NCBI GenBank assembly: GCA_036553725.1
Contig: DATBOO010000124.1
Coordinates: forward strand, 1-11,501
Direction: 5' to 3'
Length of the DNA: 11,501 nucleotides
From: Bog-756 sp036553725
GTDB taxonomy: Bacteria > Actinomycetota > Acidimicrobiia > Acidimicrobiales > RAAP-2
Position 1 is the first letter of the stretch. Each line of letters begins with the position of its first letter. Under the pieces are notes generated by a model. That model made no database searches. It was not told the origin of the DNA and worked only from the letters and a program-made list of their open reading frames with translations. The position numbers were made by a program, and so were the translations under genes. Positions 1 to 5,753 of the stretch are shown here, piece after piece.

Positions 1-289
1 TCCCCTCGGATCCAACTACTTCTACATGTACGACGACGGGGTCGGCAGCGGAAACGTCGAGTGCACCTCGGCCGGGCAGGCCGGTTGCTGGGGCCACCGG
101 AAGAACGTCCTGTCACTGGCCGACTACCAGCAACGCTACGGCGGCAGCCTCTACATGGGAGCAGGAGAGGCGTACGGCACGTTTGCCAACGGCTGGGCCT
201 CGGACAGCGAGCTGATGGTGTTGGCCTCCGGCCCGACCCCTCCCCTCGCCTACACCTGGGCCGCGGCGGTGGCGGCAGGAGCCCGCTAG
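1..289 (+). CDS. CAP (SCP/PR-1-like) domain protein, C-terminal part
   Basis: This is the 3' end of a gene that begins before the window; codons are read from base 2 and the stop is TAG at 287-289, leaving 95 residues. The visible part contains SNYFYMYDD, then two Cys in the segment VECTSAGQAGC, directly followed by WGHRKNVLS. HR-N-(I/V)L after a Cys is the pattern seen in bacterial CAP/SCP-like extracellular domains, followed as usual by a Gly-rich strand (YGGSLYMGAGEAYG). The two Cys probably form a disulfide, which fits secretion, but the signal peptide would lie upstream and cannot be seen. Bacterial CAP proteins are extracellular and mostly of unknown biochemical role. The tail ends about 20 residues after the last predicted strand (LMVLASGP). 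The downstream neighbour is convergent, so this gene ends its own transcription unit. Confidence 0.75.
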   Translation, partial: PLGSNYFYMYDDGVGSGNVECTSAGQAGCWGHRKNVLSLADYQQRYGGSLYMGAGEAYGTFANGWASDSELMVLASGPTPPLAYTWAAAVAAGAR

Positions 290-356
290 AAGGAGCCGCC
301 GCCCGGTAGCGTGTCCGCGGGCCTCCGGGCCGGGGATCAACGCTATGGCGAGGGTG

Positions 357-407
357 TGACAGACCTCGGGGTAGCGCCTGACCCGCCTCCGGCGACCCGC
401 TCTGTCA
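357..407. terminator. Candidate bidirectional hairpin terminator without a U-tract
   Basis: TGACAGA (357-363) is perfectly complementary to TCTGTCA (401-407). Inside it GGGT (369-372) can pair with ACCC (395-398) and CGCC (375-378) with GGCG (391-394), leaving a 12-nt loop and small internal bulges. It lies in the 146-bp gap between the convergent 3' ends of the CAP gene (stop 289) and the esterase (stop at 436), where a shared terminator is expected. No T-run follows on either strand, so it is not a classical intrinsic terminator. U-tract-poor hairpins are often proposed as terminators in high-GC actinobacteria. The structure was found by eye and has no energy calculation behind it. Confidence 0.4.
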
Positions 408-435
408 AAACGGGGACGCACGACAGTCGCGCCTC

Positions 436-2007
436 TCAGCCCGGACTCCCGAGGGCGACCGCCCCGGCCACCGCCTCGAGCTCTTCGTCCCGCGGGCGAT
501 CGACCTCCCGCTCGATCCCGTCGTCCCCCGGCCACGGCCCGAACACCCGGGTCGGCCGGCCGACGGACTCCCACCTCGGCCACCCTTCGACCCCACCGGA
601 CCGGGCGAAGTCGATCCAGTCACGCCGCATGGCGGCGGACAGTGCCAAGGCGGGTTCCCCGCCGCCCGAGAAACCCTGCACACCGGGTTGGTGGACCGTT
701 CCGAACACGAAAGGGATCTCGAGCGCGTGGCACGAGCCCAGGATGCCCCCGAAGGCCGGGGACACCCACGTGAACAGGTAGCAGTAGGTCCCCACCCCGG
801 GGGCCGCCGCCGCGGCGTGGGCGTCGGCGAACCGGATGCTCGGGAGGCGGAACACGAACTCGGTCGATATGGCCACCCAGAGGTCCTTCGGGGCCACCGC
901 CTCGCCCCGCGAGCGACGCGCCTCTCTCACTGCGGCGATCAACCGGTCGGCGGCCTCCGGGTCGGCGATGAGTCGCTTCACCCAGTGACGGAGCCCGTCC
1001 TCATTCAGCGAGTCGAGCTTGGCGTTCCCCACCGCGAAGAATGTCGTCTCGTCCCTCGTGGTCCCGATGAGCAGGGGGACCCGGGAGGCCGAGCCGGACC
1101 CGACCGCCTCATCGGGCGGAGCCGGCAGCAGTCCGCCGTCGACCACCGGCATCATGAGCAGCCCCGAAAGGTCGCTCCGCCCGGCCTGGCCGAGCTCGGC
1201 GGCGGCCCGGACCAGTTCGTCCGCCGGCACCCGCTCCAGCGCCTGGCGGGTCATCGGCACGCCCAGGTGGGCGGCCAACTCCTCCGCCGTCCGGGCCGCC
1301 CGCTCGGCGGAGTAGACGTTGGGCGGGCCGCTCTCCACGATGGCCCGGTGGAACAGCCCGCTCGCCGCCGGCGTGGCCATCAGCGCGGTGACGCTCATCC
1401 CCCCGGCGGACTCGCCGAAGAGGGTCACATTTCCCGGATCGCCCCCGAAGGCCTCGATGTGGTCGCCGACCCACTGCAGGGCAGCCACCTGGTCGGCCAG
1501 GCCCCAGTTGCCGAAGCCGGACCAGGGTTCCCCGTGCAGCCAGGTCTGGCCCGGTTCCTCCAGTGCGGGGTGGGCCAGAAATCCGAGCAGGCCGAGCCGG
1601 TAGTTGATGGTGACCACTACCACGTCGCCCTCGCGGGCCAACATCCCGCCGCGGTACAGGGCCCCCGCCCCGGAGCCGGACACGAAGGACCCGCCGTGGA
1701 CCCAGACCATGACCGGCCTCCGGCCGCCGTCCAGCCCCGGAGTCCACACGTTGAGGCTCAGGCAGTCCTCCGAGTGCTCGTCGGGCTCCCCGCCGAGGGA
1801 CATCTCGACCAGGCCCGGCGACTGGGGGGCGACCGGCCCGAAGGAGTCGCACTCCCGGATGCCCGTCCACGGCTCGGGAGCGGACGGCGGCCGCCAGCGG
1901 CGGGGCCCTTCGGGAGAGGCGGCGTAGGGGATGCCCGAGAACGACCACAGGCCGTGCCTCCGGACCCCCCGGACCCTGCCACCTCGGATTTCGGCCACTC
2001 CGTCCAC
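436..2007 (-). CDS. Type-B carboxylesterase / para-nitrobenzyl esterase family
   Basis: Serine hydrolase of the alpha/beta-hydrolase fold, hydrolysing carboxylic esters; the substrate is unknown. From the GTG at 2007-2005 it is 523 aa, the usual length for bacterial type-B esterases. Visible landmarks in order: RVRGV and FSGIPYA near the N-terminus (typical family opening), EDCLSLNVW at 80-88 (type-B signature), oxyanion-hole HGGSF at 104-108, nucleophile elbow FGESAGG with Ser200, acid Glu320 in GTTRDE, and catalytic His427 in CHALEIPFVFG. The triad is therefore intact. No signal peptide or membrane segment is seen, so it is probably cytoplasmic. The start was chosen because GGAGG lies 8 nt upstream; the frame stays open to 2463 but that extension would cover the divergent promoter region and the next gene. 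TTG at 2056-2054 is an alternative. The gene stands alone, divergent from the NlpC/P60 operon. Confidence 0.95.
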   Translation of the reverse strand: MDGVAEIRGGRVRGVRRHGLWSFSGIPYAASPEGPRRWRPPSAPEPWTGIRECDSFGPVAPQSPGLVEMSLGGEPDEHSEDCLSLNVWTPGLDGGRRPVMVWVHGGSFVSGSGAGALYRGGMLAREGDVVVVTINYRLGLLGFLAHPALEEPGQTWLHGEPWSGFGNWGLADQVAALQWVGDHIEAFGGDPGNVTLFGESAGGMSVTALMATPAASGLFHRAIVESGPPNVYSAERAARTAEELAAHLGVPMTRQALERVPADELVRAAAELGQAGRSDLSGLLMMPVVDGGLLPAPPDEAVGSGSASRVPLLIGTTRDETTFFAVGNAKLDSLNEDGLRHWVKRLIADPEAADRLIAAVREARRSRGEAVAPKDLWVAISTEFVFRLPSIRFADAHAAAAAPGVGTYCYLFTWVSPAFGGILGSCHALEIPFVFGTVHQPGVQGFSGGGEPALALSAAMRRDWIDFARSGGVEGWPRWESVGRPTRVFGPWPGDDGIEREVDRPRDEELEAVAGAVALGSPG

Positions 2008-2015
2008 GATCGAGA

Positions 2016-2020
2016 CCTCC
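2016..2020 (-). promoter_or_regulatory. Ribosome binding site deciding the esterase start
   Basis: GGAGG on the minus strand, 8 nt before the GTG at 2007-2005. No other start codon near the family's conserved N-terminus has such a site, so it fixes the start at residue VDGVAEIRGG. Confidence 0.7.
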
Positions 2021-2053
2021 AGTTCCGCCGCCGAGCTGCCGATAACTACACGC

Positions 2054-2080
2054 AACCTACCGAATGAGATGACGCGGCAA
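2054..2080 (-). promoter_or_regulatory. Candidate esterase promoter (TTGCCG-N15-TAGGTT)
   Basis: On the minus strand TTGCCG (2080-2075) and TAGGTT (2059-2054) are separated by 15 nt, slightly shorter than the ideal 17. Transcription would start near 2047, giving a leader of about 40 nt before the GTG at 2007. The match is moderate and the call was made by eye. Confidence 0.3.
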
Positions 2081-2122
2081 TTGGCGCAGTCGTCCGAGAG
2101 GGGCAAGGGGCAACCGCGGTGC

Positions 2123-2139
2123 CGGGCTGGAACAGCCCG
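2123..2139. repeat. Inverted repeat in the divergent promoter region
   Basis: CGGGCT (2123-2128) and AGCCCG (2134-2139) form a perfect 6-bp stem with the 5-nt loop GGAAC. A second overlapping inverted repeat, TGGAAC (2128-2133) with GTTCCA (2154-2159), brackets the -35 of the candidate operon promoter. Either could be an operator or an RNA hairpin for the genes on both sides, but short stems of this kind also arise by chance at this GC content. Confidence 0.3.
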
Positions 2140-2143
2140 CCCA

Positions 2144-2172
2144 TGGACCCGGAGTTCCACTCCGGCTACCTT
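2144..2172 (+). promoter_or_regulatory. Candidate promoter of the NlpC/P60-GT2-acyltransferase-SDR operon
   Basis: TGGACC (2144-2149) and TACCTT (2167-2172) are separated by exactly 17 nt and resemble a housekeeping sigma-factor promoter (4/6 in the -35; the key T, A and final T in the -10). Transcription would start near 2179, giving a leader of about 65 nt. Found by eye. Confidence 0.35.
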
Positions 2173-2231
2173 TGACCGCGCACCGCACGACCGCGGCCTC
2201 TCTGCGACCTCGGAGGACAGATCAGGCGTGA

Positions 2232-2237
2232 AAGGAG
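2232..2237 (+). promoter_or_regulatory. Ribosome binding site deciding the NlpC/P60 start
   Basis: AAGGAG lies 8 nt before the GTG at 2246-2248. A competing GTG at 2228 has GGAGG at 2212-2216 with an 11-nt spacer. The closer spacing and the compact signal peptide favour 2246; the alternative adds six residues. Confidence 0.55.
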
Positions 2238-2245
2238 CGGTTGAG

Positions 2246-3634
2246 GTGGAGGAGGGGCGACCGGTCACCGGCAGGCGAGCAGGCTCGGCAGCCGTGGTGG
2301 CGCTGGTCTGCGCCCTCGGCCTGCTGGTCCCCGCCCTGGCGTCCGGCCCGGCCGGCGCCGCCACCACCGGCAGCACAACCACCGGCAGCACCGCCACGTC
2401 GCCCGGTGCGACCAGCTCGAGCAGCGTCCCCACGTCGTCCGCCACCAGCTCGACCACCACCACCAGACCGGGCAGCCCCTCCCAGGCCCAGATCGACTCG
2501 ACCGAGTCCCAGGTGGCCGCGCTGGTGACCCAGATCTCCTACCAGCAGGCCGTGCTCGACCAGGCCGACGAGGCGTACAACCGGTCGGTCGTCGACGTGG
2601 CGGCCACCGAGGCCTCGCTCCAGACCACCGCCGCCTCGATCGCCGCCGACAAGTCCCAGCTCGCCGTCGAACGGGCCCATCTACGCAACGAAGCGGTGCA
2701 GGCCTACATCGGCGACACCTCGTCCCGCGCCGTGGCCGCACTCTTCTCCTCCCCCACCAGCGCGGCCCAGATCCGCGACTTCTACTCGACAATCAGCGCG
2801 GCCAACCTGGCCGGTGACGTCACCAGGATCAGTGCCGGACAGCGTGCCCTCAGCGCCACCCAGTCCCGGCTGTTGGCGGAGCAACAGTCGGAGACGGTCC
2901 AGCTCGCCCAAGAGAACCAGACCCGGCTGCGGGCGGCGGCCGTCAGTGCGCAGTCGGTGGCCACGCTGGGCCAGGTCAAGGGGATCCTGGCCGAGGAGGT
3001 CGCCCAGCAGGCGGCCAACCAGGCAATGTTCGCGGCCGCCGTCGCCGCTTCGACCAAGTCTGCGTCGGTGGTGGACACCGCCGCCATGCAGGCCTCCCAG
3101 GACTCCCAGGTGGCCAGCGCCGTGGGCAGCGGGAGCCCGGCCGCCGCCAGTGCGGCCGCCGCCGCCGATCAGGCGGCCGGCCTGGCCGCCACCGTCAGCG
3201 GATCCTGGGGCGGTCCCGTCACCATCACCGGCGGAGGCATCCCGCAGCCCGCCGGCATCGCCGCCGTGCATGCAGCCATGGCCTACCTCGGCGTCCCCTA
3301 CGTGTGGGGAGGCATGGGCCCCAAGGGCGTGGACTGCTCTGGCCTCACCGCCTTGGCCTGGGCGGCCGCCGGCGTCGGACTGCCCCATTCTGCGGCCGAC
3401 CAGTACGCCGTGTCCCAACACGTCAGCATGTCTGCGCTGGTCCCGGGGGACCTTCTCTTCTACGACTTCGACGGCACCGGCATCGACCACGTGGTCATGT
3501 ACGTCGGCCCCACCCTGGGCGGCCTGCCCACCCCCTACGGGAACGACACCGTCATCGAGGCCGCCCACACCGGCACCGTGGTCAAGTTCGCTCCCTACTG
3601 GCCGGCCAGCCTCGTCGGCGCTGCCCGCCCGTAG
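2246..3634 (+). CDS. Secreted NlpC/P60-family peptidoglycan endopeptidase with coiled-coil region
   Basis: Predicted cell-wall hydrolase that cuts stem peptides of peptidoglycan, 462 aa. Order of parts: an N-terminal signal peptide (Arg-rich n-region, then AVVALVCALGLLVPALA, likely cleavage after AGAA near 39); a Ser/Thr/Pro low-complexity stretch at about 40-80; a long Ala/Gln-rich helical region at about 80-300 with coiled-coil character and no Pro; and a C-terminal NlpC/P60 domain at about 337-462. The domain has the catalytic Cys364 in GVDCSGL, His415 in IDHVVMYVG, and a third polar residue His441 in EAAHTG, so it should be active. The PcsB/RipA-like plan (coiled coil before the hydrolase) suggests control by a partner such as an FtsEX-like complex, but no partner gene is present here. 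It is the first gene of a likely four-gene operon, 30 nt before the glycosyltransferase. Confidence 0.93.
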   Translation: MEEGRPVTGRRAGSAAVVALVCALGLLVPALASGPAGAATTGSTTTGSTATSPGATSSSSVPTSSATSSTTTTRPGSPSQAQIDSTESQVAALVTQISYQQAVLDQADEAYNRSVVDVAATEASLQTTAASIAADKSQLAVERAHLRNEAVQAYIGDTSSRAVAALFSSPTSAAQIRDFYSTISAANLAGDVTRISAGQRALSATQSRLLAEQQSETVQLAQENQTRLRAAAVSAQSVATLGQVKGILAEEVAQQAANQAMFAAAVAASTKSASVVDTAAMQASQDSQVASAVGSGSPAAASAAAAADQAAGLAATVSGSWGGPVTITGGGIPQPAGIAAVHAAMAYLGVPYVWGGMGPKGVDCSGLTALAWAAAGVGLPHSAADQYAVSQHVSMSALVPGDLLFYDFDGTGIDHVVMYVGPTLGGLPTPYGNDTVIEAAHTGTVVKFAPYWPASLVGAARP

Positions 3635-3664
3635 GCCTGCCCGCCTAGCGTCACCAGAGGCGTC

Positions 3665-4696
3665 ATGACACTCGAGCTCACCATCGTGGTCCCGGCCTTC
3701 AACGAGGCCGGGCGCCTCGCCGAGGGTATGAGGCGCTTCGACGCCGCCGTCGCCGAGGGGGCAGTGGACCCCGAACGGACCGAGATCATCGTGGTCGACG
3801 ACGGCAGCACCGACCAGACCGCAGCGGCGGCCCGCACCTTGCTGGCCGAGCTCCCCCACCACCGGGTCGTCAGCCTCCCGGCCAACGAGGGGAAGGGAGC
3901 AGCCGTCCGCACCGGGGTGTCGCTGGCGAAGGGCGCCTGCACCGCCTTCATGGACGCCGACATGGCCATCGACCCGCGGGCCATCCCCCTGCTGCTCGAC
4001 GCCCTGCGCACGAACGACCTGGCCATCGGCTCGCGGGCCCTGGCCGACTCGATGATGGACGGCACCTACGCCACCCGGGCGGTGATGGGGCGGCTCTTCA
4101 ACCGGCTGGTGACCGCCGGCACCGGGCTCGGCCTCCTCGACACCCAGTGCGGGTTCAAGGCCTTCCGAACCCCGGTGGCGCGGCTCCTCTTCCACCTGGT
4201 GCGGATCGACCGCTTCGCCTTCGACGTGGAGGTACTGGTCCGAGCCCGCCGCCTGGGACTGCGGGTGGCCGAGGTGCCGGTCCACTGGCGGCATGTCCCG
4301 GGGAGCTCCATCCATCCGCTGCACGACCCGATCAGCATGCTCGGCGATGTCTGCCGGTCCAGGCTCGGCCTGCTGCCCGCCCCAGCGGTGCCCTCCGTCG
4401 TCGTGCGCGATCCCGGAGGCGTCCTCGGTGCCGGCCCATTGGCCGAACGGGTGGGCCCGGTGGTCGGCGACGCCCTCGGCGGCCGGCCCGTGCCGGTCGT
4501 GGTCGACCGGTCCTCCGCCATGGTCCTCCTCCCGCTCGTCGACCCCGTCGACGTTGCCGACGCGGTGGTGGCGCTGCGGGCCGGGCTCGAGCCGCTGGAG
4601 GTGGTCCGCCGGGCCATGACCGCCGACGCCCTGGTGGCCCTGGGGCCCCTGTCCGGCCGACTCCGGGCTCCTCCGGCCCCGGACGGGGCCCTTTGA
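3665..4696 (+). CDS. Family 2 glycosyltransferase, ALG5-like (polyprenyl-phosphate glucosyltransferase type), with C-terminal extension
   Basis: Likely transfers a hexose from a nucleotide sugar to a polyprenyl phosphate at the inner face of the membrane; the exact sugar is unknown. 343 aa. The GT-A domain covers about 1-235: VVPAFNEAGRL at 8-18, VVDDGSTDQT at 43-52, NEGKGAAVRTG at 74-84, the metal-binding DAD at 97-99, IGSRAL at 121-126, DTQCGFKAFR at 159-168, RFAFDVEVLVRARRLG at 183-198 and VPVHWRHVPGSS at 204-215. These blocks match the dolichyl-phosphate beta-glucosyltransferase group of GT2. No transmembrane segment is evident, unlike eukaryotic ALG5 or CsbB/GtrB proteins. Residues about 240-343 form an extra Val/Ala/Leu-rich region with no recognised motif. 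ATG at 3665 is preceded by a weak AGAGG with only 4 nt spacing, so translation may depend on the upstream gene, which ends 30 nt earlier. The next gene starts 12 nt after the stop. Confidence 0.9.
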   Translation: MTLELTIVVPAFNEAGRLAEGMRRFDAAVAEGAVDPERTEIIVVDDGSTDQTAAAARTLLAELPHHRVVSLPANEGKGAAVRTGVSLAKGACTAFMDADMAIDPRAIPLLLDALRTNDLAIGSRALADSMMDGTYATRAVMGRLFNRLVTAGTGLGLLDTQCGFKAFRTPVARLLFHLVRIDRFAFDVEVLVRARRLGLRVAEVPVHWRHVPGSSIHPLHDPISMLGDVCRSRLGLLPAPAVPSVVVRDPGGVLGAGPLAERVGPVVGDALGGRPVPVVVDRSSAMVLLPLVDPVDVADAVVALRAGLEPLEVVRRAMTADALVALGPLSGRLRAPPAPDGAL

Positions 4697-4708
4697 GATG
4701 GCAGTACG

Positions 4709-5749
4709 ATGCCACGGGTGACCCCGGATCCATCGGACCCCACCCCGACGGCATCCCGATCACACCACCCCTTCGAAGGCCACCTCATCGAGGCCACTGC
4801 CGAGGACACCTCCGCCGCCCCGGCCGGCGACAGCCGGGCCGGGGCCGCCGCCGTCCAACCCGCGCCCGAACCGCAGCGATCATCGACGTCGATGGCGTCG
4901 ACGTCGACGTCGTCGATCATCCCGGTGGCCCGCCCGGAGGCCGAGGACCTCGGGCCCCCCGACCCCAGACGCTCGGACGTGGACGAGTGGGGACGCTCGG
5001 AGCACATGCGGTCGATCGTGCGGCGCCTCTACGATCCGATGTACCGGTACTGGTTCCGGGTGGAGTGGGACGGGCTGGAGAAGATTCCCCACCACGGCGG
5101 GGCCCTGATGATCGCCAACCACGCCGGCGCCATCCCCTCTGACGCGCCGGCGATCATGCACGGGATCGAGGAGGAGATCGGCCGGCCGGTGTACGGACTG
5201 GCCGACTACTTCTTCAAGACCATCCCGCTGGTGGGCACCATGTGGGCCCGGACCGGGGGCGTCCCGGCCCACCCCGACAACGCCTACCGGCTGCTCCACG
5301 ACCAGCAGCAGCTGGCGCTGGTGTTCCCCGAGGGGACCAAGGCCACCTCCAAGACCTACACCGACCGCTACCGGCTCCGGCGGTTCGGACGGGGTGGGTT
5401 CGTGGAGATCGCCATGAGGGCGGGGGTGCCGGTCATCCCCATCGCCGTGGTCGGCGCCGAGGAGTCGATGCCCATCATGTTCAGGCTCAACGGGGTGGCC
5501 AAGGCGCTCAAGCTGCCGTACTTCCCGGTGACCGCCAACGCCCTCTTGATGGGGCCCGTCGGCTACGTGACCTACTTTCCGGTCAAGATGAAGTTCCGGG
5601 TCCTCGATCCCATCACCTTCGACGTGGAGCCGGGACTGGAGCGCTACTCCCGCAGCCGGGTGATGGACGAGGCCGAGGCCATCCGGGCCAAGCTGCAGGA
5701 CTCGCTCCACGACATGCTGCGCCAGCGCCGCAGCATTTGGTTCGGCTGA
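4709..5749 (+). CDS. PlsC-type lysophospholipid acyltransferase family protein
   Basis: Predicted acyl-CoA or acyl-ACP dependent acyltransferase acting on a glycerolipid-like acceptor at the membrane; the acceptor is unknown. 346 aa. Residues 1-90 are Pro/Ala/Ser/Thr-rich and look disordered. The conserved part begins at DEWGRSEHMRSIVRRLYDP (92-110) and carries motif I NHAGAIPSD (Asn137, His138, Asp145), motif III FPEGT (206-210) and motif IV VPVIPIAVVGAEE (240-252). The His-Asp spacing is HX6D, not the HX4D of classical PlsC, which points to the diverged DAGAT/MGAT-like branch. The ATG at 4709 has no clear Shine-Dalgarno site; GTG at 4718, ATG at 4892 or GTG at 4979 are possible starts, the last leaving only the conserved part. 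The gene lies between the glycosyltransferase (12 nt) and the SDR gene (4 nt). The pairing with an epimerase-like gene recalls Rv0502-Rv0501 of M. tuberculosis. Confidence 0.9.
   Translation: MPRVTPDPSDPTPTASRSHHPFEGHLIEATAEDTSAAPAGDSRAGAAAVQPAPEPQRSSTSMASTSTSSIIPVARPEAEDLGPPDPRRSDVDEWGRSEHMRSIVRRLYDPMYRYWFRVEWDGLEKIPHHGGALMIANHAGAIPSDAPAIMHGIEEEIGRPVYGLADYFFKTIPLVGTMWARTGGVPAHPDNAYRLLHDQQQLALVFPEGTKATSKTYTDRYRLRRFGRGGFVEIAMRAGVPVIPIAVVGAEESMPIMFRLNGVAKALKLPYFPVTANALLMGPVGYVTYFPVKMKFRVLDPITFDVEPGLERYSRSRVMDEAEAIRAKLQDSLHDMLRQRRSIWFG
4878..4921. repeat. Imperfect palindrome and GTCGAC/GACGTC tract inside the acyltransferase N-terminus
   Basis: GATCATCGACG (4878-4888) and CGTCGATCATC (4911-4921) are inverted copies matching at 10 of 11 positions. 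Between them lies a tract of tandem GTCGAC-like units (about 4895-4914). It codes for the Ser/Thr-rich stretch SSTSMASTSTSSIIP of the disordered N-terminal region. It could be a simple-repeat expansion, a DNA-binding site, or a clue that translation really starts downstream. Confidence 0.6.
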
Positions 5750-5753
5750 GCCG

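Noticed and set aside
688..2067. Open frame of 459 codons on the plus strand
   Set aside because: Antisense to the carboxylesterase, whose triad and signatures are intact; the product is Arg/Pro/Gly-rich without motifs.
2172..2177. TTGACC as a -35 element for the NlpC/P60 operon
   Set aside because: No TANNNT-like -10 occurs 15-19 nt downstream.
2008..2463. N-terminal extension of the esterase up to 2463
   Set aside because: It would overlap the divergent promoter region and the signal-peptide region of the NlpC/P60 gene, and the family N-terminus begins just after the GTG at 2007.
2681..4324. Open frame of 547 codons on the minus strand
   Set aside because: It lies antisense to the NlpC/P60 and GT2 genes, is His/Gly/Asp-rich with no family motif, and is what high GC produces opposite real genes.
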